Part shown: piece after piece, positions 18,134 to 27,362 of the stretch
Layout: every line of letters starts with the position of its first letter
Position numbering within the stretch: the stretch's first letter is position 1
NCBI RefSeq assembly: GCF_014196845.1
Contig: NZ_JACIEM010000001.1
Span: forward strand, 1,116,001-1,180,000
Reading direction: 5' to 3'
Source: Aurantimonas endophytica
GTDB taxonomy: Bacteria > Pseudomonadota > Alphaproteobacteria > Rhizobiales > Rhizobiaceae
Length of the DNA: 64,000 bases
Notes under the pieces: generated by a model
The model's database searches: none
What the model saw: only the letters and a program-made list of their open reading frames with translations
What the model was told of the DNA's origin: nothing
Translations under genes and position numbers: made by a program

Positions 18134-18935
18134 GGCAGAGCCCGGCGCGGTGCGCCTCGCGGACATGACATGGATGGAATTCGCCCGGCGCGTCAGCGAG
18201 GACGACCCCATCGTCTTCCTGCCGATCGGCGCCACCGAGCAGCACGGCCCGCATCTGCCGCTGTCCACCGACGTCATCCTGCCGGAGAGCATCGCGCTCA
18301 GGGTCGCGGAGCGGCTCGGCGGCATCGTCGCGCCGTCGCTCGCTTATGGCTACAAGTCGCAGCCCAAGACCGGCGGCGGCAATCACTTTCCCGGCACGCT
18401 CAGCCTCAACGCGGCGACCCTCGTCGCGCTGATGCGCGACATCATCAACGAGCTGGCGCGCCACGGCGTGCGCCGGATCGTCCTCTTCGATGGCCACATG
18501 GAAAACCAGTGGTTCATCACCGAGGCGGCCGACCTGGCGCTCACCGACCAGCGGCGCGAGGGCGTCACCGACCTCAAGATCGTCAAGCTGGGCTACTGGG
18601 AGTTCATCACCCCGGCGACCGAGGCGATCCTGTTTCCGGACGGCCTGATCAGCTGGGCGCTGGAACATGCGGCGGTGATGGAGACGTCGGTGATGCTGCA
18701 TCTGCGGCCGGATCTCGTCAACGAGACGGCGATCCCGGACAATCCGCCCGCCGAATTCCCGCTCTTTGACCCCTACCCATTCGACCTGCGGCCGATCCCG
18801 CCGGATGGCGTCCTCAGTTCGGCCGCCAGCGCCAGCGCCGAGAAGGGCCGTGCCGTCGTCGAGCAGGTGGTGCCGGACATCGCCGCCGCACTGGCACGGC
18901 ATTTCGAGTGTTCTCCCGCGGGCGCCGAGGGCTGA
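18126..18935 (+). CDS. Creatininase (creatinine amidohydrolase) family protein
   Basis: 269 residues, with extensive similarity to the Pseudomonas creatininase as I recall it: GATEQHGPH with Glu38/His40, Asp49, the YKSQPKTGGGNHFPGT block, DGHMEN with His124/Glu126, the Trp158 of LGYWEF that closes over creatinine, and EHAAVMETS. Creatininase interconverts creatinine and creatine. Many family members have other roles (mycofactocin, pterin or formamide chemistry), but the KSQ/GGGNHFPGT block and the Trp are the features of the true enzyme. No creatinase or sarcosine oxidase is seen in this window. Confidence 0.85.
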   Translation: MLEAEPGAVRLADMTWMEFARRVSEDDPIVFLPIGATEQHGPHLPLSTDVILPESIALRVAERLGGIVAPSLAYGYKSQPKTGGGNHFPGTLSLNAATLVALMRDIINELARHGVRRIVLFDGHMENQWFITEAADLALTDQRREGVTDLKIVKLGYWEFITPATEAILFPDGLISWALEHAAVMETSVMLHLRPDLVNETAIPDNPPAEFPLFDPYPFDLRPIPPDGVLSSAASASAEKGRAVVEQVVPDIAAALARHFECSPAGAEG

Positions 18936-19078
18936 AATGCCGTCGCCTGCGCCGCGGAAGGATCAGTGACCCCTTCTGCGAGACGATGTGCTCCTCGGGA
19001 TCGCCATGCCTCCTGGTCCCCCCGATCGAAACGCAATCGCCGCTCCTGCGGTGGCCAGGCATGCACCTAGGACGCAGG
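18936..19078. other. Convergent spacer between creatininase and mxaD
   Basis: 143 bases between two converging operons. A terminator would be expected, but I see no clear hairpin with a T-run on either strand. Confidence 0.3.
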
Positions 19079-19627
19079 CTAATTCCGTCGCGCGGCGAAG
19101 TAGGCCTCCAGCCCGGTAAGGCCGCTCTCCACGTAGCGCGTCATGTCCTCTATCGCCGCCTCATCCGTCTGCCCGTCTGCCGGGAAGTTGCTGGTGTCCG
19201 CGCGGTAGAAGCGCCCTATCCACCGCACGGTGGTCTTCTGGTCGCCGGCCGGTTCCACCATCAGCTTGTCGTTGTAGGAACTCACCGCCAGCGCTTCTGG
19301 GTTGGGGGTACCCAGGCGCCAGGCGATCACGCCGCGCTCCTTGCTCGACACGTCGAGCGTCTCGGTGATCGATCCGCCATCGAGGGTCAGTACCCGGCTC
19401 TTGCCATTCTCTCCGGGGCTGGCGGATTGGACGGCCGGGTGCCAGTCGGCAATCGAGGCGAAGTCGGCCAGGACCTCCCAGACCGCGTCAAAGGGTGCGT
19501 CGATCTCGACGCTCACATCGGTCTTTTGGGGCGTGGGTCCGTGGGACAAGGCAGGCGAAGTGAGGACAGCACCCGTGAGGGCTGCCAGTGTCGCCGCGAC
19601 TAGAACGGTGCGTCGATTGAAGGTCAT
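19079..19627 (-). CDS. mxaD: MxaD, SRPBCC-fold periplasmic protein of the methanol oxidation operon
   Basis: 182 residues with a signal peptide (RRTVLVAATLAALTGAVLTSPALS) and an SRPBCC/polyketide-cyclase-like domain (VSVEIDAPFDAVWEVLADF at about 40-58). It is the last gene of the mxa operon, coupled to mxaL by an ATGA overlap. In Methylobacterium the homologous 17-kDa MxaD is periplasmic and stimulates interaction of methanol dehydrogenase with cytochrome cL. No mxaE, mxaH or mxaB follows. The ATG at 19627 was chosen over an in-frame start 19 codons upstream because it begins the signal peptide. Confidence 0.88.
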   Translation of the reverse strand: MTFNRRTVLVAATLAALTGAVLTSPALSHGPTPQKTDVSVEIDAPFDAVWEVLADFASIADWHPAVQSASPGENGKSRVLTLDGGSITETLDVSSKERGVIAWRLGTPNPEALAVSSYNDKLMVEPAGDQKTTVRWIGRFYRADTSNFPADGQTDEAAIEDMTRYVESGLTGLEAYFAARRN

Positions 19628-20622
19628 GATACGGTCCTGTGTGCGAGTATGGCATGGCCGGGCAGCGTGCTCTCGCGACGCCACACGACAGAAGCATTCC
19701 AGGCGTAGGCCGCCAGGATGCAGAATAGGGACAGAGCCCCGAGCAGAGGCGAGAGGTCGACCGACGCGTCCAGACGGTGGGGGCTCGTATGGATGTCGAT
19801 CTCGGCCGTGATCGCGCCGATATCGCCCAGTGGCGCGTAGCCCAGCCCCGCCTCGCCCCCGATTTCCCGAAGATATTTCTCGCGGACACTGGTCAGGTGC
19901 TCGGTGGAGGTCGCCGCGAGATTGCCGACCGGATTGTTCCGGGGATGGTAGTTCCCGCTCTTGCTGGCACCGGGCGGCACGATGCTCACTCGGGCCCCTG
20001 CGGCGATGTCCTGGAGCGAATAGAAACCGTCAAGATTGCCGAGGTCGTCGAACTTGGGAATCGGCACCAGTTCGCTTCCCCCGGCCCCGAGGATCAGGCC
20101 GGCTGTCGTATCGGAGCTGGGAGCGGTGCGGCGCCCCTCCATCGGCGCCGGCGGCGCCTCGTGGCCGTCGGTGATGAACACCAGGTCGCTGCCCAGTTTC
20201 TGCGCGACATCCTGTGCCGAGGCGAGCCCGCCCAGGATCCGGCTGTCGCCTTCCCACGCCATGCGCCATTCGAGCCCCGCCACCGCCTCGTTGAATGGGC
20301 CGAAATTCGCGCATACCTCCACCGGCTCGATCAACGGGAAGCTACGGCGCTCGGCGAAGACGCCGAGGCCGACCTTCGAGCCGCAGGGAAGCCGCCGTGT
20401 CACCGCGCCGATCGTTCGCTTGGCCTGTTCGAGCCGGCTCAGTGGCGCATCCGTCGTCCCATGGTCGCGTGCCAGCATGCTGCGGGTGATGTCGATGACG
20501 AAGAACAGCGTCAGAACGTCTCGTTCGCGCGCAAGCGTCGGCCCGAACGCCGCGCCCGTGGCAGAGAGGAAGGCGGCGGCCAGGAGCCAGAAGGCGATGC
20601 CGCGCCGCCGAAGCCAGTTCAT
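19624..20622 (-). CDS. mxaL: MxaL, von Willebrand A-domain protein
   Basis: 332 residues: an N-terminal membrane anchor/signal (FWLLAAAFLSATGAAF), a vWA domain with a DITRS MIDAS motif (about residues 44-48) and FITDGHEAP, and a C-terminal hydrophobic segment (about 285-310). MxaL acts with MxaA, C, K, R and S in activating methanol dehydrogenase, probably calcium insertion. Both ends overlap neighbours by ATGA. Confidence 0.9.
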   Translation of the reverse strand: MNWLRRRGIAFWLLAAAFLSATGAAFGPTLARERDVLTLFFVIDITRSMLARDHGTTDAPLSRLEQAKRTIGAVTRRLPCGSKVGLGVFAERRSFPLIEPVEVCANFGPFNEAVAGLEWRMAWEGDSRILGGLASAQDVAQKLGSDLVFITDGHEAPPAPMEGRRTAPSSDTTAGLILGAGGSELVPIPKFDDLGNLDGFYSLQDIAAGARVSIVPPGASKSGNYHPRNNPVGNLAATSTEHLTSVREKYLREIGGEAGLGYAPLGDIGAITAEIDIHTSPHRLDASVDLSPLLGALSLFCILAAYAWNASVVWRRESTLPGHAILAHRTVS

Positions 20623-21251
20623 GGCAGCCCCCTCGGAACACCCGGAAGGTCAGTCCAGACGTCGCGGGGCCGCTGGCCCTCTTCTTCCGGTTCGATGGCC
20701 GGTCGCGGAAAGACCCTGACGAGCCGGCTCGCGATGTCGAAATTGTACTTGAGGTCGAAATTTTCCGGCACGAGCCGCATCGCCGCGCGGTAGTCCTGCT
20801 GGGCCAGCCGGACGGTGACAGTCGCCTCGTCGATCTGGTTGGCGGTGATCTGTTCGAACGCCTCTCTCATCCGCGCATTGGCGAGGGCGAAGCGGTAGGC
20901 CGCCTCGATGTCGGACGCGTCGTAAGCCTGAAACCGCGGACCGAGCGCTTCGGCCGCAGCCATGTCACGTAGACGCAGATGACGGTAGGTTGCCGCGAGA
21001 ACGACCTCGGCAGGTGCATCGTCGTCCAGCGACACGGCAGCGCCGGAGGCAAGTGCACGGACTGACCGGTTCGCTTCCCACGCCTGCAGGAGCGACAGCG
21101 TCTGGTAGGCGGCAAAGGCAAACAGGCAGATCAGCGCGATAGCGAACAACCCCGTCTGCAGGCTGTCGCGCAGCGACGCCGTCATCAGTCTTCGGCCCTT
21201 GCGCCGCGTGGTCGCTCCACCGGCGGAAAACATCCCGCGCAGTGCCGTCAC
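20619..21251 (-). CDS. mxaK: MxaK
   Basis: 210 residues with one membrane helix (about 32-52) and a periplasmic helical domain resembling TPR-like MxaK. Starts at GTG, overlapping the mxaC stop (GTGA). Belongs to the set of genes needed for Ca2+ insertion into methanol dehydrogenase. Identification rests mostly on position and size. Confidence 0.82.
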   Translation of the reverse strand: MTALRGMFSAGGATTRRKGRRLMTASLRDSLQTGLFAIALICLFAFAAYQTLSLLQAWEANRSVRALASGAAVSLDDDAPAEVVLAATYRHLRLRDMAAAEALGPRFQAYDASDIEAAYRFALANARMREAFEQITANQIDEATVTVRLAQQDYRAAMRLVPENFDLKYNFDIASRLVRVFPRPAIEPEEEGQRPRDVWTDLPGVPRGLP

Positions 21252-22276
21252 CTCGCGACCCTCCTGATCGCCGGAAGCAGTGCGGAGCGGACCACGAGTG
21301 TCGTCTCGAAAGACTTCATGAGGACCAGGAAAAGCAGGCAGACCGCCGCACCGGCAAAGGCAAGACGATCGAAATCGCGGCGCGGCACCTGCTCCTCGTA
21401 AAGGAGAGGACGCGCCTCCAGCCGGTCGATTTCGCCGATCGCCTCGCGCACCGCGTCCGAACTGTCGGCCTCGAAGGCGCGATAGGGAACGCCCAGCGTT
21501 TGGAGGAAGAGATGCAGATGCCGTTCGGGACGCGTCTGTGGCGTGTCTCGCTCGCCGCTTGCCGGTACCTCGAATATTCCCTTCGCGCCTTCGGTGCGCA
21601 GGAAGAGCCAGTAGACGTTCACCGGCTGCCTCGCGATGATATCGCGAAGCTGCGCCTGAACTTCTCGACTGATCACTCCCGCGCCGTCCGAAACGAGGAG
21701 GACGGCGCGCGAAGCCGACGCCGTCTCCGAACCGAAGCTGCCAGCCGCCAGCGCGAGCCCTCGTCCGACATTCGTCTGGGCAAGGCCCGGAAAGCCCATG
21801 GTGGCGATCGCCGCCTTGACGATCTCGTGCTGGCCCGTCAGCGGCACGGCCAGCAGCGGCGCGGTGGAGAACATGGCAACGCCCACCCGGTCATGCGGGC
21901 GTCGCTCGATGAACGCGGTCAGCAGACGTTTCGCAGCTTCCGCCTTCGACTCTTCCCCGCCATCAGGACGGCGGTTGGCGAAGGTGCTTTCCATCGAGGA
22001 CGAACGGTCGATCAGGATCATGAGGTGAGCACCCAGCCCCTCCCGCACGACGACCTGGTCCGTCCGATGGAGTCCCGCGAGGCCGAGGAGCAGGAGGAGC
22101 AGCGCGATTGATCCAAGGAACGGCAAGGCCAGGGAGAGCGCCAGCGACACCCGGTCGAGGGGCGCGTTGAGGCGATAGGGATGCGGCGAACGCCGGAGCG
22201 CCGAGATCAGAAAAGGCGCGAACGCGATCGGCAGCGCCAGCAGCAGCCATGGATGATCGAAATTGAGCGCGAACAT
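21248..22276 (-). CDS. mxaC: MxaC, membrane vWA protein
   Basis: 342 residues. Helices at about 8-27 and 48-68, a vWA domain with MIDAS DRSSSM (about 90-95) and LLVSDGAG, and a C-terminal helix near residue 310-330. It is a BatA-like fold. Required in methylotrophs for active methanol dehydrogenase. The ATG shares a base with the mxaA stop (TGATG). Confidence 0.9.
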   Translation of the reverse strand: MFALNFDHPWLLLALPIAFAPFLISALRRSPHPYRLNAPLDRVSLALSLALPFLGSIALLLLLLGLAGLHRTDQVVVREGLGAHLMILIDRSSSMESTFANRRPDGGEESKAEAAKRLLTAFIERRPHDRVGVAMFSTAPLLAVPLTGQHEIVKAAIATMGFPGLAQTNVGRGLALAAGSFGSETASASRAVLLVSDGAGVISREVQAQLRDIIARQPVNVYWLFLRTEGAKGIFEVPASGERDTPQTRPERHLHLFLQTLGVPYRAFEADSSDAVREAIGEIDRLEARPLLYEEQVPRRDFDRLAFAGAAVCLLFLVLMKSFETTLVVRSALLPAIRRVAR

Positions 22277-23208
22277 CAGCGACTGCCCCGCTCGATGGCA
22301 CTGAGACGACGCGCGAGATCGCGAAGGAGGTTGCCGGGAAGAATGCTCGCGGCGGCACTCGTTCGACCGGCGAAGAAATGCGCCCGCGAAGCCGCGAAGA
22401 AGCGATGGAGATCGCCGGACACGTCACCGAAGGCCGGACGCCCCAGCAGGTGCCGATCGAGGTCGTCAGCCAGGATCCGGTGCCCGAAGGCCTCGTCGAG
22501 GCCCCTATGCAGTCTCAGGAGAGCAGCCTCGTAGCCCTGCACCTCCGCAAGCTGGGCTCGGCTTATGTCCCGCCAGGCTCGGGCAAGCGGGCGTGACCTG
22601 CGATAGCGTGCGGGTCCCCAGCCGCGATGCCAGCCGAAAGCCGCGACGAGGATGGCGAAGGCAGCCCAGGAGGCTGCAACCACGCCCTGCCGCCGGGTCG
22701 TATCGATGACCGTCAGCAGCTTGTCCGGGCGCATCGCTTCCATTGACGACCGCTCCAGGATCGGACGCAGCGGCGAGAGCACGACCGGCCAGGCGGGGAA
22801 GGCGATGTCTCGGCGCGTCGGATCGTTTTCGTCGGTCGCGCGGAAGCCGATGTTCAGCGGCGGGATGGTGATCTCGCGGGGCTCCAGCGGAACGTAGAAG
22901 CTCTGATAGACGACGTGGAAATCATACCGCGTCGCATCGCTTTCCGCCTCCCGGGCGACCGTGATCGCGCTGATCTCGGTGAAGCTGTCCAGGGGACCTG
23001 GTTCGGGCAGAGACGCGCTGTCCAGTTCGAGCCCCTCGGGGATGGTTACGTGTCCCGACCAGTCCAGACGGTCGCCCACGAACCAGCCGACGCGGCGCGG
23101 CGGATCGGCATCGATCAGCAGCTCCTGGGCGCTGGCCGAGAGGCAGCAGAAGCAGGAGGACGCCAGGAGGAATGCCGCCCCCAGTAATCTTGCGCGACAC
23201 GCGATCAA
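22276..23208 (-). CDS. mxaA: MxaA
   Basis: 310 residues: a signal peptide with a Cys-rich core (SSCFCCLSASA), a periplasmic beta-rich domain (DRLDWSGHVTIP to about 145), one membrane helix (about 175-192) and a cytoplasmic tail. There is no upstream ATG; the start is a TTG overlapping the mxaS stop as TTGA, matching the coupling pattern of the operon. MxaA functions in calcium insertion into methanol dehydrogenase. Confidence 0.87.
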   Translation of the reverse strand: MIACRARLLGAAFLLASSCFCCLSASAQELLIDADPPRRVGWFVGDRLDWSGHVTIPEGLELDSASLPEPGPLDSFTEISAITVAREAESDATRYDFHVVYQSFYVPLEPREITIPPLNIGFRATDENDPTRRDIAFPAWPVVLSPLRPILERSSMEAMRPDKLLTVIDTTRRQGVVAASWAAFAILVAAFGWHRGWGPARYRRSRPLARAWRDISRAQLAEVQGYEAALLRLHRGLDEAFGHRILADDLDRHLLGRPAFGDVSGDLHRFFAASRAHFFAGRTSAAASILPGNLLRDLARRLSAIERGSR

Positions 23209-24107
23209 AGAGTTGCCTGCCCGGCGATCAGCGTCTCGGTGATCTGCTCAAGGTCGATCTGGCCGGTGACCGGGATCACGGGGCATCCGGTTTCGGCGAA
23301 GAGGCTGGAGAGTGCCCTGCCATGCTCGCGCCGACGTTCGCGCCAGCGCCTCAGGAGCGAAGGCCGCAGGAAAGCGACGCCTCCCCGGCGGTCTTCCAGG
23401 TCGTCCAGATGCGCCAATCCGAAGCGTGCCGCCGGCACCTCGGCTTCGGGATCGCCGACAACGACGGCTCGCACATCGTGCATGACCAGCGCGTCGAGGA
23501 CCGGCCGTATCGCGTCCACAGCGGCAGCGAAGTCGGAGATCAGGAAGACGAGGCCCGGCGTCGTCGACAGTTGCGAGCAACATTCGCGCAAGGCAGAAAG
23601 ACCCGATCCCGCCGGTGCAATGGCCGCCAGCGCCATTGCGACTTCCGACGGCGCGGACGCCCGGCGTGTCGGCTCCATGACGAAGGCGTCGGATCTGTCG
23701 CCGGTCGCAGCGCGGACGCTCGCCCTGTCTCCGCTCCGGATGGCCGCCCGGGTCAATCCGCCCGCGAGCGTCGCGGCGACGGCATGACGCGCAACGCTTC
23801 CACGAAACCCCATCGATCCGGACAGATCGACGACGACGTGGACCACGCCGCTTGCCGCCTGCAGATACCGCCGCACCCAGACGGATGCGAACGGGTCGGC
23901 GATCGAGGCGCGAAGGTCCAACCGGCGAAGGTCGGAATTGCCGCTCAACCGGTCGAGGCCGGCAAACCGGCCGTATGATCCGGGGCTTCTGCTGGCATGG
24001 TTTCCGGGCCGTGAGGACGACACGCGGTGCCTCAGCGCGTAGACGAGGTCGGCGAACTCCTCGAGGTCCGACTCGGTCGCGGCAGGTGGGTTCGATGCGG
24101 CAACCAT
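23205..24107 (-). CDS. mxaS: MxaS, DUF58/vWA-like protein
   Basis: 300 residues of the DUF58 family with a DLSGSMGF MIDAS-like motif (about 113-120) and FLISDF. No membrane segment. The ATG at 24107 follows the mxaR stop by 14 bases; the frame is open further upstream but overlaps mxaR. MoxR-DUF58 pairs like this are chaperone modules for metal or cofactor insertion. Confidence 0.88.
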   Translation of the reverse strand: MVAASNPPAATESDLEEFADLVYALRHRVSSSRPGNHASRSPGSYGRFAGLDRLSGNSDLRRLDLRASIADPFASVWVRRYLQAASGVVHVVVDLSGSMGFRGSVARHAVAATLAGGLTRAAIRSGDRASVRAATGDRSDAFVMEPTRRASAPSEVAMALAAIAPAGSGLSALRECCSQLSTTPGLVFLISDFAAAVDAIRPVLDALVMHDVRAVVVGDPEAEVPAARFGLAHLDDLEDRRGGVAFLRPSLLRRWRERRREHGRALSSLFAETGCPVIPVTGQIDLEQITETLIAGQATL

Positions 24108-24121
24108 CGGCGAACTCGGTC

Positions 24122-25165
24122 TCAGGCTGGAACGGGGATGGCATCGAACACGGCGGCGTGGAGCGCCGGCGCGATCCTGTCCTTGTGCATCTCGTAAATC
24201 GGTGCCAAGAAGATCCGATGGCCCATCACCGACGGGAACATTGCCCGCACGTCTTCCGGCACGACGCTGCCGCGTCCTTCCATCCACGCTCTTGCGCGCG
24301 CAGCCCGGACGAGGGCAGAAAATCCGCGCGGGCTCGCCCCACCGATGATGAGACGGGAGACGTCGACATTCTCGATCTCGATCGCATGGCCCGCCGGATC
24401 GCGGAGCGCGTCCCAAAGGTTCAGGACATAGTTCTCGATGGCCGGACTGACCGAGACGGTCCTCTGAATGGCAACGGCCAGTTCGTTCAGGCGATGATAG
24501 GGAAGCAGCCCCTCCGGAACCTCCTGGATCAGCGCATCGGCATCGTGGAAAGCCGGCTCGAAAGCCAGGCGGCGCCTGTCGTCCCGGTCACGAGGCGCGG
24601 CGATTGCGATCTCCATGAAGAAGCGGTCACGCGCCGCTGCCGGTAGCTCGAACGTTTCGTCGCGCTCGACCTTGTTGCGGTCGGCGAATACCTGCAGGTG
24701 GACGAAGCGCGTTTCCTGCCGAAAAGCGTTCACGCTGCGCTCCGCCATCATGCGCAGCAGCAGCGAGTGGACCTGAGGACGAGCGCGGTTGATCTCGTTG
24801 AAGAAGAATACGGCGAGGTTTTCGCCATGCGCGAGCGCCGGCCCGGGGTCCACTCGCGGACGACCATCCTCCGCCACATAGGCCGAATAGAGCATGTCGT
24901 TCGGCATCAGATCGATCGTTCCCTCGATCCTCTCGTAGGGTCCGCCCAACCCGCGGGCGACCGCTCGCAGCAATGTCGTCTTGCCGACCCCGACATCGCC
25001 TTCCAGAAGCACATGACCCCGGCACAGGGTGGCGATCGTCAACAATCGGATGGCGTCATACTGACCGAGGATCGCGCTTCCGATTTCGCGCTCGAACTCC
25101 TGCGTTCGTTGTCGCCATTCCGCCAGGTCTATGTTCGGACGCTCAAGCAAGATCGCATCCATCAT
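24122..25165 (-). CDS. mxaR: MxaR, MoxR-family AAA+ ATPase
   Basis: 347 residues from ATG 25165; a GTG at 25201 is an alternative. Walker A GDVGVGKTTLL (about residues 57-67), Walker B FFFNEINRA and arginine-finger/sensor regions of MoxR AAA+ ATPases are present. It works with the vWA proteins MxaS, MxaC and MxaL in maturing methanol dehydrogenase. It is separated from mxaI by about 145 bases, the largest gap of the operon apart from leader regions. Confidence 0.93.
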   Translation of the reverse strand: MMDAILLERPNIDLAEWRQRTQEFEREIGSAILGQYDAIRLLTIATLCRGHVLLEGDVGVGKTTLLRAVARGLGGPYERIEGTIDLMPNDMLYSAYVAEDGRPRVDPGPALAHGENLAVFFFNEINRARPQVHSLLLRMMAERSVNAFRQETRFVHLQVFADRNKVERDETFELPAAARDRFFMEIAIAAPRDRDDRRRLAFEPAFHDADALIQEVPEGLLPYHRLNELAVAIQRTVSVSPAIENYVLNLWDALRDPAGHAIEIENVDVSRLIIGGASPRGFSALVRAARARAWMEGRGSVVPEDVRAMFPSVMGHRIFLAPIYEMHKDRIAPALHAAVFDAIPVPA

Positions 25166-25309
25166 GCGTTGCCGGGAAAGGGGGAGTTTGAAACTGACCA
25201 CAGTCGGCGAGACATTCCTGCCGGACGGCCCGAGCCCATGTGCCTTTGGGAGGACCTTGCATGCGCCACGACGCGCCCGGCAGGAACTACCGGCTCAGTT
25301 GGTGCCTAA

Positions 25310-25684
25310 TCACTGGCCGGAGGCCTCTGGCTCGTTCGCATCGGTCGCGGATGCGTCGCCATCATCGGTATCTTCCCCGGCACCCGCGCTGCTCGCGGGG
25401 ATCTCGCTCACGTCGAAGATGAACTCGCCGGTCTGCTTGAAGTGGTTCAGGCGCTGAGCATTGCGCGCCTCCATTCCCTGGATGGATTCCTGCTGTTTGT
25501 TGAGTTCCATCGGATCGTGCTGGGGATCGTATTCCGATCCCTCGACCTTCTCCGGGTAACCCGGCTTGGCCTCCCAGCAATTGCCCGGTGCGCGGCAATT
25601 GGTGCCGTCATAGGCGAGAGCCGGAACCCAGGCCGTCGACGCTGCTGCTATCGCGAAACCACCCAGTATCGCTGTCTTTTTCAT
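25310..25684 (-). CDS. mxaI: MxaI, methanol dehydrogenase small subunit, with acidic C-terminal extension
   Basis: 124 residues. A signal peptide (ILGGFAIAAASTAWVPALA) precedes the mature start YDGTNC. The small-subunit signature is complete: NCRAPGNCWEAKPGYPEK, SEYDPQHDP, ELNKQQESI and RLNHFKQTGEF. Other MxaI proteins end soon after this last segment (mature about 72-74 residues); here about 26 extra residues rich in Asp, Glu, Gly, Ala and Ser follow. Strong ribosome binding site GGAGGAGG upstream. Forms the alpha2beta2 enzyme with MxaF in the periplasm. Confidence 0.95.
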   Translation of the reverse strand: MKKTAILGGFAIAAASTAWVPALAYDGTNCRAPGNCWEAKPGYPEKVEGSEYDPQHDPMELNKQQESIQGMEARNAQRLNHFKQTGEFIFDVSEIPASSAGAGEDTDDGDASATDANEPEASGQ

Positions 25685-25792
25685 GGTTTTTCCTCCTCCT
25701 TTTCAATTCTGCCTCTCGCGGGGACCAACGGAGCCCTGCTTCTGCACTGCCCTTCGGCGGGCGGGCCTGTGTGACTTCGCCGAACGGCGCTC

Positions 25793-26335
25793 TCAGCCTT
25801 CGTTCGCGTCGGGATCGAAGGGTTTGAAGGTCTTGCGCTGCTCCGGCGTCAGCCACTTCGCCTTGGCCGGGTCGCCGGTGTAGAGGTGGCGTACCCAGGC
25901 TGACACCTTCAGCATCTCGTCGAGCGTCAGATGACCATATTGCGGACCCATCATTCCCTGGGCTCCGCCGTACATGGTTTCGAAGAGCCCCTTGTCGGTG
26001 GCGTTCTTGGGATAGGTCCAGTAATCGTCGTTGAGGCCTGGGCCGATTTTGCCCTCGCCGTAGTGGCCGTGGCACCCCGAGCAGGCCGTCAGGTACAATT
26101 CTTCGCCTTCCTTGAAGACCGACTCGTCGCTCAGGTATTTATTGTCCCCGGTCTCGAGGAAGTGCTTCACGGCTTCCGTATCTCTCCCTTCCTCCGAGCC
26201 GAGAGACAGATCGAGCGGCGTTCCCTGCGTCGTGTGATAGAATTGTATTGAGCCTAAAGCGGTCGTGATTGTCGTACTGGCGAAAAAAGCGGCGATTGCG
26301 AGCTTTTTGATACCGAATGCACCGGATCCCTGCAT
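25793..26335 (-). CDS. mxaG: MxaG, cytochrome cL
   Basis: 180 residues. N-terminal signal or anchor ([17 protein letters not shown]), then a class I cytochrome c domain with CSGCH (Cys85, Cys88, His89) and the [12 protein letters not shown] region expected to supply the distal Met. Cytochrome cL is the specific periplasmic electron acceptor of methanol dehydrogenase. The ATG at 26335 shares one base with the mxaJ stop; an adjacent upstream TTG is not needed. Confidence 0.95.
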   Translation of the reverse strand: MQGSGAFGIKKLAIAAFFASTTITTALGSIQFYHTTQGTPLDLSLGSEEGRDTEAVKHFLETGDNKYLSDESVFKEGEELYLTACSGCHGHYGEGKIGPGLNDDYWTYPKNATDKGLFETMYGGAQGMMGPQYGHLTLDEMLKVSAWVRHLYTGDPAKAKWLTPEQRKTFKPFDPDANEG

Positions 26336-27276
26336 CAATTCGTCGTCTCCTCGAGCGGCAAGAGAGGAACGCCCTCCTGAACGAGTAATTCGGTAATCTT
26401 CGAAGAGGCCTTGTCGAGAGCTTCATTGATCTCGGCGAGGAGCGTGTCGTCTCCCGGACGGACCGCAACCGACTGGGCATATTGCAGTTCGACGGTCTGT
26501 CCGTTCTGCAGCTCGAGATCGTTCTCGATTAGCGTGAGCTTCAGCTCGCCCTCGGACGCCTTGACGTAGCGAGCTACGTCCGGCGCAAAGGCTATCCCGA
26601 GATCGGCTTCGCCCCCTCGCACCTCTCGAACGATCATGTCCGCAGGAACGTCGAGAAACTGGTTTCTCCGCGACTTGAAGTCGACCAGGCCGTATAGATA
26701 CGCCAGATTGTCTTCGTACTTTCCAGAATACTTCAGGATCGTCTCAGCCGGCGAGTAGAGGCGCGTCGCAAATCGCCCAAGCTCCTGCGACCCGACATCC
26801 TGCCAACGCGTGCCTTCGAACCCCTGGTCCGATCGGCTGACGAAGGCATAGGCCGTCCGGTAGTAGGGGTCCGACGTCAGAAGACGTCCATCACCGGCAT
26901 CGGTCCCCATAAGGACGTCGCATGTCTTCTCGTTCAGGCCGTCGCGCACGAGGTAGATCGCGGGCTTGCTGATCCACTCGTACTCGAGGGTTCTTCCCAT
27001 GCTTTCGGCGAGGATTTCGGCGAGGCGGTTTTCGAAGCCGTCCTCGTCGCGCGTCGAATAAGGTGCCTCCTTCGTGGAGGCGCACACCTTGAGAATGTCG
27101 CTGTCGGACGTTTCGCTGGGTCCGCTCGCAGTGGCCGGGGTCGGCGACGTGACGACGGAGTCCGCAGGCTGCGCCAAAGCCAGGCTGGACGTGGCGAGAG
27201 AGGCGGCGAGGACGGCAGAGACGCAAGCAGCGTGTGGGGTCCTGCGCGGCAAGGTTAGGGCTCGGCGGGTGCTCAT
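26335..27276 (-). CDS. mxaJ: MxaJ, periplasmic solute-binding-like protein
   Basis: 313 residues with a signal peptide ([19 protein letters not shown]) and a family 3 solute-binding fold ([36 protein letters not shown]). MxaJ is always between mxaF and mxaG and is required for assembly of methanol dehydrogenase. It has a Ser/Thr/Pro-rich linker after the signal peptide (about 38-60). Confidence 0.93.
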   Translation of the reverse strand: MSTRRALTLPRRTPHAACVSAVLAASLATSSLALAQPADSVVTSPTPATASGPSETSDSDILKVCASTKEAPYSTRDEDGFENRLAEILAESMGRTLEYEWISKPAIYLVRDGLNEKTCDVLMGTDAGDGRLLTSDPYYRTAYAFVSRSDQGFEGTRWQDVGSQELGRFATRLYSPAETILKYSGKYEDNLAYLYGLVDFKSRRNQFLDVPADMIVREVRGGEADLGIAFAPDVARYVKASEGELKLTLIENDLELQNGQTVELQYAQSVAVRPGDDTLLAEINEALDKASSKITELLVQEGVPLLPLEETTN

Positions 27277-27362
27277 GAGAACGTGTCCGATGGTTGGTGA
27301 AAATCCTGGGCAATAGCTGCAGGCCGGGCGTCCAGGTGCCGGGCCTGCAGTTGCAAGAGGCT

